A stretch of 64,000 nucleotides of DNA from Epinephelus fuscoguttatus. Its lineage: Eukaryota > Chordata > Actinopteri > Perciformes > Serranidae. This document shows positions 49,741 through 63,535 of this stretch, one piece after another (the stretch's first letter is position 1; every line of letters begins with the position of its first letter). Both the position numbers and the translations under genes were made by a program. The DNA is taken from the NCBI RefSeq assembly GCF_011397635.1, contig NC_064771.1:9363379-9427378 (forward strand), read 5' to 3'. A model generated the notes under the pieces. That model saw only the letters and a program-made list of their open reading frames with translations. It was not told the DNA's origin and did not search any database.

Positions 49741-52700
49741 TTACAGTTGAATCCCCTCCTGGGACTGTTTCTCTCTCTGTCTTCGCTTCTTCACATAGGC
49801 CTGAGCCTCTCGCTCTCCTCTCCTGGACTCCAGTAACTTCAGAATGCTGTCCTCTGGAAAATGTACAGAGAGACAAGTTTAGGATTTGCAGGATAGTGAG
49901 ATTGGCAATTAGATTTGAATTTGCTAATTCTAAAATATGGATAAGTGCGGCTTTAAGGTGGGTACTTGTTATGTCCTTGTCTTAAAGACCGCTTTATGCA
50001 TTGAAGTCCATGTTTAATGAGATCAGTCATCAATCATATTACTTCACCACACAACTATTACCTTAAATGTGGGGTCAGATAGGGTTTAAAGGAATACTTC
50101 ACCCCCACCCAGTCTGAGTTTGCCGTTGACTGCTCCAGTGGAGGCATGTTGCTGAGGTCTCTCCAAAGATTTAAGCAATGTGCTCATCTGCAGCTGTGAC
50201 TGGGAAGAGCCTCTTCCTGTAGCTGTTGTGTTTTGTGTGTGTACTTACGCATTTTGATTCATAGCAAACCATTTTCATTTAACTTCTTGGATAGGTCTTA
50301 CAACAGAGGACACAGAGTTAAGGGCATTCCTTACCTCCTTCCAGGCCTTTGATTTACCTGTCCCTGTCACACCACTACTAACAGAAGAAAGTAAAACGCT
50401 TTTCTCAACCCCACTTCCCCTAACATAACTTAAGTGTCAGCGTAGTAAAAGTTTTTCTTTTTCTCTCTCCCTTTCTTTTTTTTGCTCCATGTTCATAAGT
50501 CGAAAGGGTGCACCTATCCATAGTTATGATCACCTCCATATATGGTGGTCACTGGCTATTCATTGGCGGCGATGTATGCTGATTGCTGACTAGTGGAGCA
50601 AGCTTTCAATTTGCAATTGATTGGCATTCATGAACATGCATACGTGTCTACGATCAAATTTTTAGTTTACCGCGTTTTTACCGCGAGTTTACCGCGGCGT
50701 TCATGAATCCGGTGTAGGTTTTTAGCAGCTGAGGTTTTTTATGTGCAAATCTACTCACAGATTCACAAACATTTCATGAATGAGACGCAGTAATTTTACC
50801 CTGTTAAACACTGAAGCTTCTAGTCTACCACTGCCTTGATCAGTTAGTTTGTTTGTGTTACTGTGTGACTTTGGTGTTTTAAAGGGCTAATTAATATAAA
50901 AGAGAAATTAAACCTGCTTCATTGGTCTTAATACCCACTGACGGATCGTACCATTAGGTTTAGGATGCATCAGAGGCAGTCGCATCTGAGCGGGGGTGGC
51001 GTCCTCTTTACCAACTCCTGGTATGTCCTTGAGGGCCAGGAAGGCCTCGCCTTCAAAGTCATCTGTCCTCAAGGTGTCGTGGTCCAGAACCGTCACCACC
51101 AGGCAAGCCCCTGGAGCCTGGCACTGATCCAGGGTTACCAGACTGTGACATGAGACAGAGATCAGAGGATGGAGATCAAGGGGGTCAAAAACAAACGGAA
51201 AGAGGATGGCTGTTCACTCTGGAGAATAACAACTGAAATGTGACATAGAATATTAACAAATACAAGATTAACAACTTACAATTCAAAGACCTCATCAAAA
51301 AGGGGGTTGAGATCACAGCTTTTGATCTGAGTGCAGCGAGGCTCTACCTCCCGAAAAACATGGTTAGGCTCCAGACACAGCTGCACAAAGGGATCGCTTA
51401 AACCTGGCAAAAGCATCAAAGCATTAGGCCATCAGGAAAGGCTGCATAGCAATGTGCATTTCCTGTATATACCTATACAGCTGCAATTGTTCTGCATCTT
51501 CCTACCGTTAGAGTCCATTGGTAAGAGGTTTACTGCATTCAACACCTCAACTCTGAGTCTTTCGTCTGATCTCCTGTAGGACGTGAGGAGAGTGACTGCG
51601 CCATATTTCTCTCCAGTGTAATCCCTCTGTTGTGCACATAGGAGAAACAGAGAATGTTTGAACAACTAGCATGACCCTGTTGGAGCCTGAGAAGTGTTTA
51701 TTGGAGACGCCTTCCTCACCTGCTCCCTTATTTTCTTTTCAAGGAACTTCTCCACAAGCTGCCAGCTGCTCAGAGAGTTGTGAGTCAGGTGGGATTTGAG
51801 AGCCTGGACACAGGAGAGAAAGATGAAATGTGAATGAAGCATATCATTAATGCAAGGGAAGTTGATTTGTATAGCATGGTTCATCCATAGTGACAATTCA
51901 AATGGCTTTACATAAAACTACATAAAAGAACAGAGTATATATAAAGATTAAGAAGTATAAAATGCATATAACAAAAAAAATGTATTTAAAAAAAAGGACA
52001 CACACTTATGATCCAACGAAATGTTTACTTTAGTTACTCACTTTGTACTCATCAGAGTGGAGTGTACCCAGAGGGAGCCCATTGCCCCCAGCGTGGAAGC
52101 ACTCCTCCAGACACTGAAATTCACACAACACAAAATAAAATGTAGCATGAAGCTAAGGCCCCCCAGTAAACCCCAACATGTTGTTTATGCATACATTCAA
52201 CTAGTGAGGTAAAAAATATGAATTAGCAAGCTTTAGAGGTGCTGATAGGTGGATTTATTTGACCCTTGGTAAGGGGCCAGGCTAGCTCTTTCCCTCTGCT
52301 TGTAGTGTTCATACTAAGGTAGGCTAAGTGAAAAGTGTTAAAGGCAATCTGGGCTTGGACATCATTTTCCAACGTTCATTAATTTTCCTCATACACATAC
52401 ATTGGGGTGCAACTATAAACCAGTTTATAATAATAAGCGGCAGTAGCTCAGTCCATAGGGACTTGGGTTGGGAACCAGAGGGTTCTTTATAATTTATATA
52501 ATTGGAAGAGTGTTTAGGGACCTCAGTATGCAGAAATAATTTTGAAAGAAGGCAATGTTCCTTTTTCCCTTGCCAACATTTAGCACAACTTTGGAGAATT
52601 ATTTGCCCCCTTTCTGACAAGATCGTAATTAGTACCAATGGATGCTTTACATCCTTTAGTTTAATATGATACCTGTGTCTTCACTGTAGCTTTTAAACTG

Positions 52701-55700
52701 AGCCTGATACAGCAGGTTTTATTTGCAAACATTAGTCTGCCAATTTTCACCTTCAGCTCAGCTTTAATGATAAAATGACATTTATTTATCATGTAAATAC
52801 ATATCACTTGTTTTGTCAGTGATATAAGTCAGTAGGTAAATTATTGTACTTGATCCAATTTAAAGGTCAACCATAGACATTTTCACTGCCTGGTGAAATG
52901 AGACGAGATATTGTCTTAGGTTTTAGATATTGTGATATTATGTTGTCTTTTCCTGCTTTTAATGGCTGCATTACAGTAAACTGATGTAATTTTCTGAAAT
53001 GACCAGACTATTTAAGCTGTTTTATTATTTGCCTTTACCCATAGCATGGAGTAAAAATGTTACGGTGGTTACTTCTTTTTTCATATCTGTTACTTATTCA
53101 GTCTCTCTTACAAACTCGGTGCCACCTAATTTTGCACAATGTAGCAGTGCTGCTTTAGATGGAGATGGACAGTATTTTATGGCAGTGTGTCACTGTATCA
53201 CGCCAGAAAAGTTGCGAAAATGATCATGTCTACCCGGGTGTCATATTTCCGTCGCTGCCCATCAGAGCCAGACGGAGCTGGAGCCAGGAAATACCTGTGA
53301 CTACTGCTTTTGTTCAGTGAGAAAGGGGCTTTAGACATTGGACAATATCACTGATGGGCCTTTTTGCCTTTAATTGAGAGGACGATGTGGAATGGGGAGA
53401 GAGAGAGAGTGGGGGGGTTGCAAGCCAGAATCGAACCTGCAACCTCTGTACATGGAGGAGGCTCTATCCACTACGCAACCGATGCCCCATCACTGATGAT
53501 TATATATTTAACATCTCATTGTCTAAATATTTTATGAAAGCACCAATTGTCAACCCTACAATACTGTTGCAATATCATTATCAAGGTATTTATTAAAAAA
53601 TATTGTGATATTTGATTTTCTACGTATGGCTCAGCCCTGCTTGGCTCTTTAAATGGAATTCTTCTGAGCCGAACCACAACCTAATTTACTACATGACTTT
53701 ACTACAATACTACTATCTTCTGCCTTGGTAGTTGAGATAGCTGCACAGCTGAGGACTGACCTGCAGTGTATACAGCAGTCTCTGGCAGAACACCATGAGC
53801 CCTTCTTGCTGTGGATGCTTAGTAGCCCCCTGGTAGAGTATCTTCACTGAGTTATTCCACAGTGGAGTCAGAAGACTGGACACGAGAGAATAAACAGGTG
53901 AGGTGATGCAGAGTGAAACACTGGATTAAATCAACATGGAACCATCAGAGCAAGGCAATAATTATAATATAAATCTGATCCATAGTTAATTTTGTCAAAG
54001 TAAAACTTGCGACTGAAACTAACATGTTTTATTGGGGGGTAAAAACGCACATGTTCTAAATACCGAGGGGAACTTATTGCCTGCATCCTCCTGTCCTCCC
54101 CAAAATCTATGCCTATGCTTTAAATGCACTGAAAAGAAATGAATGTAGGACCCCTAGACTTCCTGGCAGATTTGGTCCCCGCCAGTGTTGACTCCATGGT
54201 TACGGCCCTGCATCAGAGCTCACAATGAAAGAACTGTGACCTGTACATACCTATTGAAGTTCTCTTGAACCAGGTTTTCATTCATATAGTGCAGCTCTTG
54301 CTCCAGGTAGCGCATCAAAGGCGATACAGCCTAAAAGAGAAGAGGCTGGCTATATCAGGCATACATTAAAAGGCATCTGTGTTTGTGTTACACTGGCAGT
54401 GATGGTCACCTACATCCTCTGTAGACTTGGAGGGAATCCTACGCCTGGTTGACATGCTTCGGACGTGAGTCTCAATGTCTGTGTTTAACTGGAAAGGCAG
54501 ACAGAAGGCAGATGGAGAGGTCATGTTGAAGGCTTCTCTTTAATCTACATCATCATTTTGTTTTAGTTCCAAGGATTTAGTGCTGATCAAATGTTGCACG
54601 TTAAATGTCACACCTTTTTCCCAAGAGTGTCTAAAGCGGAGCGAATCTCTCGGCCGAGGACACTCTGGGCTTGCTGTAGCTGCGAGGGAAGAGTGTTTTG
54701 GAACTGGCTCTCCCCTATCACATTTTGGGTCCGTTCTCGAAGCCCCGCCCAGTTCAGCTGCGTAGGTAGTTTGGTCAGCACTGACCGTAAGTGCTCCAAG
54801 TCATTCACCACCACACACAACTAGAGACAGAGAGAGGAGAAATATTTGACATGTGTATTATGTAGCATTAGAAATTTGTCATTTCTCCTTGCCTGTCCTT
54901 ACCATGTTGATGGCACTGCCGTGGTCGGAGTTCTCAGACAGCACCCTGACTCTCTCCTTCAGGATGTGACAGTAGTTCACCACAATCTTACACACATCCT
55001 GAAAACACACAGAAAGCAAAGGTAGACCAGAGACAGCAGTCCCATGCTCAGATAATCTGACCAGTAAAGCGTCTGTTTAGGACCATGTTAACAGCAGAAT
55101 ACTGTACCTCAGTCAGTTTAACCATGAGCATGAAGGCCTCCTCTGGGTCGGGCCAGGACAGCTGCTCCCACAGCTGGCAGATAGGTTGGATACATGCCAC
55201 TAGGTCCACTGCTGAGGAGCTGTGTTTTATAGGCACGGCACCAGACTGCAGGGGCTGGAGCTAAGAGGAGAGTTGAAAACATATGACAATACTTCCTTTA
55301 GATGAAATTACCTATGTTTATCATAGTAATAAAGCACAAAGACATAATTTTTACCTGGTCTACCTGGACCGCCCTCTCCACCCTGTCCTGAGTTGTGCTG
55401 AACGCCTGGTTCAGCCAGTAAGGCAGAGCCTCTCTGAAGCCCTCTTGAAAGTTTGTCAACTCAAGTAATCCTCTGAAACAACAGTAAGAACTTTTAACAT
55501 TTTGATGTTCATTCATTAGGCAGGGTGGGAGTGTTTCTGCTTGTAGCTGTATCTTGAAATGATTCACAATCTGCATTTCTCAGGAGGTATCCTTATGTGG
55601 GAAGATTGTGGACTAGGTCAACTAATATAAAAGTAGCTCAAAAAAAGTATAAATTATGATTTGGTATAACAAAAAGCTAAGAACACTGTAATACTTACCC

Positions 55701-58700
55701 ACAATTAGTGGGCAGGCAGGTGAAATTGCAATTTAAAAGTAGTGGAGAAACAGTTGAAATAATGAGATAATAGCAATGGATAAACAGTGGAAATATTAGC
55801 TTAAAGTAACGTAAAACAGATGAACTATTAGCAAAAAGTGACGTTAGCTAAAAGTAACATTTATGGATAAATATGCTAGTTAAAATAATAACTGTTTGCT
55901 AAAATCAGGTAAAATAATTAGCTAAAAGTACTAGGTAAACAGGTGAATTAGTTAGCATTTGGCCAGGCCTATAAGTTATGAATAAAAGGGTAACATAATT
56001 AGCTAAAAGTAACAAATAAACAGGTAACATAATTAGGCCAGTTAAAAGTAATGGATAAACAGGTGGAATAATTAGCATCTAGCTAGGTCTATCGCTAATG
56101 AATAAAAGGACAACATAATAAGCTAAATGTAACAGATAAACAGCCCTTAAACAACCCTTAGCTAGCTATAACTAATAAATAAAAGGGTAACATAATTAGC
56201 TAAAAGTAATGGATAAACAGGTGAATTTATTTGCGTTAAATAATGTATGAAAGGGTATTATAATAAGCTTAAAGTAATGAATAAACAGGTGAAACATTTA
56301 GCGTTAGCTAAAGTAATGGATCAACAGGTGAAATAATTGACTAATTTTTATTAGATAATTAGGTTACATAACTGACATAGCTAAAAGTTAAAAAAAAAAA
56401 AAAAAAATACGCAATTGAAATAATTAGCTAAAAGTAGCCTAATGAGTAGACAATTGAAATGCCTTTGCTCCTGCCACTCTGCATTGTTAGCACGGATGCT
56501 AACAAAACCAACCAAAACATAAACAGTTCAACTGTTATTCAATAGTATCAATATCAAATACCAATTCAGCTGTAAAAAAAAATCCAATTTTATGTAGTGT
56601 TACTTAACATCCACTTTCAAAGCAGTTAAAATGAACATATCCGGGATGTGATGGTGGTGTAACATTAATATAAAGGTGCTGACCTCATCTGATAGGGAGG
56701 AGGATGTAACGGAATTGGAAATAACAGCAGTAGAATAAATTAAGGGGTGAATATGATCACTGACCTTTTCTGTAAGAAAGCCTTGTCTTTGTGGATGGCC
56801 TGCAGGCTCAGGTAAACAGGGAACAGGCTGTTGGCTAGAGTCTGCTCCATCTGACCCTCAATCAGGGATAAGGTTTCCCTCACTTCCTTTGCAAGCTATA
56901 GAGCAGAGAAGAGGTTAGACTGAAGCGTACAACAGAAGTTTGTCAAGAAAACTGAAAATTGAGGGCACACAAACAGTTCAATTTGCCACTTACCAGGGAG
57001 TCAAACTTCTTATAGACGACAGTGAACACATCCACTTGCACGGCACTATAATAATGAAGGAAAAAAACAACAACACATTAATAATTTAATGATGAAAAGA
57101 ATTGAAAATATTTCTCATGTAGTTTGGTTCCTGTGTTGAAAGCCACAGCTGTCTCTATTAAGTTTTTTGGACATTTTTGTGAGTACCATTAAACCCAACA
57201 TGACTTCGTTTTTTGTGCCAGCCTGAAGCCCTGTTATGCATTAAAACCCAGTTTGGTTTGGTTTGACATATCAGAGCAAGAAAAGCACAGGTGTAACTAA
57301 TAGCGTTTACAATGGCCATTTTAGTGTCCCGGTGAGCCATTCCAGTCAGCCAGCAAACACAAAACCAGGACTCTGGAACTGACAAACCTAAATGTTATGC
57401 AGGCAAGATCAGTGTTTATTTATCACACCTGGTGACACCAAGTCAAAATGTCTGTCTGTTAATGGAGATAAGTCAATGCTTGTACTTCCAGTAATCCAAA
57501 CATCCCACTTTACCTGACAAATACCCTATTCCAGGCATCCTTGTTGTGTTTTATGTCTTCCTGCACTTCCCCAATCAACCTGGAGAGGGCGTTCACGATC
57601 TCTGACAGTTCCTGTGTATCAGCATGGTGCAAAAACAATATGACTTTAGTACTGTGAAATAATGGAGAAACCACATTATCCTCAGTTCCACAATGTGAGG
57701 GCTTTCATAATGTTCCTTACCTTTGTCATTGGCTGATGCAAACCCCTCTTGATGGTAAACCACTCCTGTGTACCTGTCTGATATACAAGTCAAATTATAA
57801 GTCATTAAAGACATATTATGATATACATACTGTTGGCAGTAATGTCATTTATATGGTTACTGACCTGTATTGCATCGCCAACCTCATCATGTAACTCAAA
57901 CTGAGCTGGGTTCAGTTTCTGAAACGCCTGAGTCTTACAGATCTGGACCAAGATCCTGAAAAAAAGAACATTCCTATATGGCTTACTCTTTTTAATTACA
58001 GCAGCTATGAATATATAAAGACAACCATGTGTACCTGAGCAGTGTGTGTAGTTTCGGAGTAGCACTGGGAGTTGGGGGGAAGATGTCTCTGTATTTGGCC
58101 ACCAGACACAGCCCGTACTGCAGGAAACCATGCAGAGAGTCCCCAAGTTCCTGTTTCTGTCAACAGAGTGCAACACCTTTCTCAACCCTCGTGTGCTTAG
58201 ACAATACGTTCTGGTTTCTTTTTAACATTTTGTTAAAGGAAGCAGGAAAATGAGGCATAAAAGAGCTTATACTTATCGAGTTGTTAGGGAAACAGAAACA
58301 TGTAAACATAACTTTAATTATGTTTTGTACGTAAAATCCTTTTCTACAAGAAACTAATAAGATGTCAAATAAATGTAGTAAAGTTAAAAGTACAATATTT
58401 GCCTCTATATTTTTTACTTTCCATCACCGACAATGCAGTGAGCATTTTTACCTGTTGGTATGGCAGCTCCTGCTGATGCCAGTGGTACTCTATACTGGTT
58501 AGCTGTTGGAGCAGCACAGACGAGTCCACCTCTAAACTCTGGTACAGCTTGCTGTAGGCCACCCACTTCCTGTCAAGGTCAAAACATCCACACATTTACT
58601 AAGAAATACAACTGAAAGACTACATGGCATGCGTCATTCCAGTGTTAACAAAGAGCTAGACTATATGTTACTGCAATCATTATATCAGTACAAATATTTT

Positions 58701-61700
58701 TGGATATTCATTGGTGAGTGTATATAAAATAAAACTTTGTCAGAATTTGAATGCAATAACTTCACATAAAAACCTTTGAAGAGACAGTTGATACCAAAAT
58801 CAAAAATACTTCCTCTTCCCTGTAGTGCTATTCATCAGTCTAGATTGTTTTGGTGCGAGTTCCTAATTGTTGGAGATATCGGCCATAGAGATGTCTGCCT
58901 TCTCTGCAAGATAGTGGAAGTACCAAAAAATGCCTTTGAAAAACTCAGGTGTAATGTCTCTTTCCAGAAATCATGACTTGGTTACTCAAGATAAACCACA
59001 CATGTTGTTGTGAGCAGTTTTACATAGGAACTATTTTCTTTCTACTGAGCAAAACACGCCAACCGTATCCCTGCACATAAGGAAGTGTGCATCTACTCAT
59101 GAAAGGCTTGTGCTCGTGGCAGCGCAAGATGTAAACGTTAATGCCGTCCTCCTCGGCTGAGCTATTAGCTAGCTCAGTGGTGCTAGGTGACAAGCAGTGG
59201 ATGAACACTTCCGTCTGTGCAGTGATGTGGTTGGCGAATATAGTTCACTAGAGAGAAAATAATTCCTACATGTAAATGCTCACAACAAGGTCTGTGGATT
59301 ATCTTGAGTAACCAGGTCATGATATGCAAAAACAGACATTGCTTTTGAGCTTTTCAAATGAATATTTGGGGGCTTTGAGCACCACAGGCTGAGTGCCACC
59401 TTGTTCCATTATATGAGAGAAGGCAGACATCTCTACAGCCGAAATCTCCAACACACAGCTACTTACCTTTAAAATTTGTGTGGGATATTTAATTCAGACA
59501 GTATAACTTTGAAGTAATATGTTTCTATCACCTTATACAATATTACTGAAGGCTGACAAATTATAATAATTAATGGTGAAATGTATTATACAGTAAAAAT
59601 TTTGTGCATTTATTAACATGGATATGCATCTGTTTTTTGAGTGCATCAATTCCCTTCAGTGTGTGTAAGGCTCCAGATCTGGTCTGTTAGATGTTAACAT
59701 GGTGCTTACGCCAGGTCCTGAAGAAAAGGTGAGAGGTCATTCTGAGTAGCGTAAAGCTCCAGCAGAGTCTGAGCCTCGCCACACAGTGCCCCTTTCCAGG
59801 GAGCAGAACTCTAAGAGAGACCAAACAAGATGGTAGAGTTAAGAGGAAAGAAAGAAAGGTAAGTGATTTACAATAGATGGGATGCGTGTGCTTGTCCTTT
59901 ACCTGTTGCTTGGAGATGTAAGCCTGAACAAACTGCTGCAGAATCCCACAGTAGTTGATGTAAGCATTACGACCAGCACTCAGTGTCCCGTCTCTCTGTC
60001 ATTCACAAAACACAAATCCAGTTTCTAAAATTGTTCCAAACTGAACTATATGCATACAGTTAAGCACACTGGTGTCATTAATTTCACTTGAGACCATAAA
60101 TCCCAGTTCCTCTTCCAGATGCAACACTTGGCACTGTATTGGTGCACATCTTTTAATTTATCCTAATAGATGTTTCCATGCATAAATGTAATACATAATG
60201 CACGCAATGTGTTATGGGATGTGAATGCACTTTTTACCGCTTTATGGATGAACTTGAGATTCAGGTGGCACTGGCCGCGGTCAGGATACGTCTCTGTTCT
60301 GGGCTCCAGATTGTACCAGTTGTCTTCAGTACAGTGGAGATCCTAAGGAGAGATAACACAAATGAGTATTCAGCTGGGAAGACAGACAAGAGTAACAAAG
60401 CAGAGATAAGGACAAGAACATTTAGTACCTGTAGTTTAAGGACCACATTTCCCAAAAAGTCATCTGTGCCCTTCTCCTTTTTGGCCTCCTTGATCATCCT
60501 AAACAGGTACAAGTAGAAAAGTTCACCTGCTATGCTTGGTCATCTGTTTGTGTGTGAGTCATAGAGAGAGTGTGATACCTTCGTAAACTATTAAAGTTGG
60601 TTTTGATCTCCTCTAGTTTCTGAGTGAGTGAAACCTCTTCGTCCTTATCCCTGCAACAGGAAAAGCACTGGTGAGATGATTGTAATGAAGAAGATTTCAA
60701 AGCAGAAATAGTGGAGCTCTGGATGTTTTCCTCACCACATCTCGAGGTGGAAGCTGGCACCGACGATGTCTCCAAACTCTCTAAACCAAAAGGAAAGAAA
60801 ATATATAAGAAAAAGAAATTTCAACCTTGCTCACCTGGCATAAATACACACATTTAGACTCACAGTACAAAGGTTTGGTTCCAGATAGGGTTCAGAGTCT
60901 GCTTCTTTATTTCTGACTGGTAGATTTTGTCATCGGATACAGCATCCTTTACAATAGATTTACAGGGTTTGGCTCTGGACCGGCGTGTTCGGCTCTCTGC
61001 TTCGTCCTCCATTATGGTCAGCAGGCAGTATGGGTCACTGAAACCTGTTCAACACACATGAGATCAGCAGTAGACTTAAATCATACAGCGTGGTGACATG
61101 TAACAAAGTTTAGAGATACCAAGAGACTATTCCACAAAGACTTGTTACCTCAAAGTTACCTGAAACACAACATAAAATGTAATCTTAAAGGGACAGTTCA
61201 CCCCTGAATTATATATTTTTTCTCTTACCTGTAGTGCTGTTTATCAATCTAGTATTGTTTTGGTGTGAGTTACTGAGTGTTAAAGATATCGATAGTGGAG
61301 ATGCCTCCCTTCCCTCCAATTTAATGGAAAATTAGATGGCACTCAGCTTGTGGTGCTCAAAGCTCCAAAAAATACATCTGAAAAACTCAACAGCAATGTG
61401 TCTTTACAGAAATCATGACCCAGTTATTCAATATAATCCACAGATTTGTTGTGAGCAGTTTCATGTAGGACCTAACTACACCCAGCAACCAAATCACTGC
61501 ACAGACGGAGGCATGCATCTACTGCTAGCTCACTTAGCACGACTGAGCTAGGTAAAGTTACAGCTCAGACAAGGAGGATGGCCACCCTGCAGGAGGCGTG
61601 CATCTACTCATGGACAAGAGGCTTGAGCTCCTGAGACCGTGAGTAGGCTACTAAACATTAATGGCATCTATCTCAGCTGAGGTGTGACGTTAGCTAGCTC

Positions 61701-63074
61701 AGTGGTGCTGGATATGCTAGCAGTAGATTCACTTTCTTAGCAAAGAACAATAGTTCCTACATGAACCAATCACAATTTTAGTTTAGCATGTTAGCATGCT
61801 AACATTTGCTAATAAGTACTAAACACAAATTTCAGCTGAAGCTGATGGGGATGTTATTAGTTTTGCAGGTAGGCCTGTCTGGTTAAAAACCAACAGGTTG
61901 GACAAATATGGATTTTGGTCTACGATGACACTAGAGGCAAAAATCAGTATTATTCAACTGCAATTAATTCAGAGGGGTACATGAATGTCGGTATCAAAAT
62001 TCAATGGCAATCCATCCATTAGTTGTTGAGACATGTCACTGTATGTAATTCTAGTGGTGACAGGTGAAAAATGAGCGGTCATCAAACTACTAAAGTTAGA
62101 TTTCCAGGGAACCATGAATGTCTGCACCAGATTTTGTGCCAATCCACTGAGTAGATGTTGAGATAATTCTTGCAAAGTGAAAGCTTTGAGCTGCTGGTGG
62201 CCCCAGATGAAAAGTCAAAGGATCACCAACGTCATTAGGATCCATTCATGCTCACCAGTGACGTCTTTTCCGAGGATTCCCTTGGCTTCCTTCACAGTGG
62301 CCATGAGGCAGTATACTGGGGGCTATAAAGGTCAGATAGTTATTTAGATAATATAGCCGCCTCAGACATGCAGATGACATCATTTCTGCCACTGGTAAAC
62401 TAAATGGAAGGCGGTGGAAAGTTAAGAATGCTATAAATACATATAAGGGGTCTCTAAAGGCACATTCATTGGAACAAACATGCTGACTTCCTTTTCTCAC
62501 CTCTGTGCTCTGCACTTTCTCTGTCAGGCTTTTGTGTTCCGACTCTGTCATAGTGAAAGCCTGGTAGATAGGACAGATGGAACAAGAGGAAACAACAAAC
62601 TGTTATCAGTCATGCACCAACACAGCAGCAGAGTTATGTGTTACATGTGAAGCCAAAGTGTTTACCTCCATAATGTACTGGTGGAGCTGGCTATCTGTGA
62701 AGACCTCAGTTGATGACGGTTTACCCATCTTATGAGCGATGGTGTACAACAGCTCCTTGTACAGAGGCTTCAGCTTTAAAAAGAAACAAACCCAGTGAAA
62801 ACACAGTTGGAAAAAAAAAACTTTTGTGTCAAGTAAAGCACATAAATACTGATACCTCCTGCTCCTTGTGTCTCCGCGCTTTCTCTTCTGGGTTTAGGTC
62901 TTCCTTGAAATCCTAAAGGAGAAGAGCAGGACATTTTGTCCATGATTGTATCGAATGCATGATATAAATTAAATATTCTGGGGTGTAATTTGAGGTATTT
63001 GAAGGTCATAGAGTGTCGCCTACCCTCCTGTCTCGTGATTTCCTCGTCAACCCGAGTTTACGTACAGGGGACGA
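49741..63074 (-). CDS. unc13d: Munc13-4 (5' end outside or unseen)
   Basis: Priming factor for lytic-granule and dense-granule exocytosis; loss of the human gene causes familial hemophagocytic lymphohistiocytosis type 3. Reverse-strand exons: 63074-63024, 62912-62856, 62773-62666, 62560-62501, 62322-62256, 61044-60864, 60780-60736, 60650-60579, 60498-60429, 60342-60238, 59995-59903, 59810-59710, 58569-58452, 58156-58035, 57955-57865, 57765-57721, 57611-57514, 57045-56994, 56895-56765, 55472-55355, 55260-55108, 54998-54903, 54820-54614, 54488-54414, 54330-54251, 53875-53761, 52113-52042, 51803-51720, 51626-51506, 51403-51280, 51142-50952, 49853-49741. They total 3,216 nt, 1,071 residues plus stop (human 1,090). 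C2[18 protein letters not shown] through WDKDEEVSL and [12 protein letters not shown]. The MUN/MHD region follows ([49 protein letters not shown]). C2[22 protein letters not shown], then [17 protein letters not shown]. Ca-binding Asp residues are kept in both C2 domains. The end, [18 protein letters not shown], aligns with human. No start codon was found before the right edge. Confidence 0.96.
50083..50895. repeat. Possible disrupted MITE family C copy
   Basis: TTAAAGGAATACTTCACCCCC at 50086 and CTACCACTGCCTTGATCAGTTAG through TGTTTTAAAGGGCTAATT at 50825-50895 match pieces of the element at 19.6-20.5 kb; the sequence between them does not. It lies in the last intron of unc13d. Confidence 0.45.
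52436..52486 (+). mobile_element. tRNA-like SINE head fragment
   Basis: CGGCAGTAGCTCAGTCCATAGG and GGGTTGGGAACCAGAGGGTT form the tRNA-related head of a SINE. It stops before any B box and no body follows. Confidence 0.5.
53355..53488 (-). mobile_element. tRNA-derived SINE (family 3), reverse
   Basis: On the reverse strand: GGGGCATCGGTTGCGTAGTGG, ATAGAGCC, GGTTGCAGGTTCGATTCTGG (A- and B-box-like), then a CTCTCTCTCTC body and CAATTAAAGGCAAAAAGGCCC. In the unc13d intron 52114-53760; the rest of that intron shows nothing else clear. Confidence 0.65.
55715..56470. repeat. Degenerate tandem repeat in unc13d intron
   Basis: Units built on AATTAGCTAAAAGTAA, TGGATAAACAGGTGAA and AATAATTAGC recur about a dozen times with drift, for example near 55990, 56060, 56190 and 56280. 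A poly(A) run interrupts near 56391-56407. Intron 55473-56764. Confidence 0.75.
58780..59462. repeat. Foldback MITE family B, full-length
   Basis: Left arm CCTTTGAAAAACTCAGG, TTTCCAGAAATCATGACTTGG and GTTACTCAAGATAA; right arm TTATCTTGAGTAACCAGGTCATGA, GAGCTTTTCAAATG and GAGAAGGCAGACATCTCTAC. The arms are diverged reverse complements with a central GTGTGCATCTACTCATG block. In unc13d intron 58570-59709. Confidence 0.78.
61185..61760 (+). repeat. MITE family B copy
   Basis: Starts TTAAAGGGACAGTTCACCCC, the best-preserved terminus of the family, and carries TTTTGGTGTGAGTTACTGAG, AGAAATCATGACCC and GCATCTACTCATGG blocks. In the unc13d intron 61045-62255, next to another common repeat. Confidence 0.75.
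61785..62225. repeat. Interspersed repeat containing ATGTTAGCATGCTAACA
   Basis: AGCATGTTAGCATGCTAACATTTGC is a near-palindrome followed by TTCAGCTGAAGCTGATGGGG, TTTTGCAGGTAGGCC and GATGAAAAGTCAAAGGATCACC. This is a string I associate with a very common teleost repeat; there is no second copy in the window. Confidence 0.45.
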
Positions 63075-63535
63075 CTAACAAGAGAAAGACAGAAAAAAAG
63101 ATCAAAATCAGCCATTGCAAAACATATCCTTAACAGACCTTATCAGTGATCATAAATATGTTACATTACAGTTGACTATTTTCCAAATCATGCTGCTGTG
63201 TTAATGTCTTTTCCCTATTTCGAAACAGCCATTGGTTTCCATTCATTTCCATTCAGAATACAATTTAGTTCATAGACTCTTGAAACTTGATTGAGTTAGA
63301 TAATCCACCAGATCAGGATGTTACCAGCCCATTAAATGGCCCTTATCTGTGCTTATAAGCCTCATAGGTATGACTCAGAAGGAGCTACTGGTAGGTTCAG
63401 AGGGGCTTTATCAGCCTATTCAACGGCTGTTGCCAGTTCATTAGGTTTTGCTCTTACTTTCCTTAGGTTTGGGCCCAAAATGATGTGGTCAGGTTTAGAA
63501 GAAGATCATAATTTGGTGTAAATGTTGGACCTCGG

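Noticed and set aside
49691-49876. 61-codon reverse-strand open frame near the end of unc13d
   Set aside because: Overlaps the final exon in a different frame; the frame with [14 protein letters not shown] matches Munc13-4.
57721-57773. Longer 53-nt form of the small unc13d exon using the acceptor at 57774
   Set aside because: It breaks the reading phase with the preceding exon; the 45-nt form starting at 57765 keeps frame and gives EWFTIKRG, matching the family.
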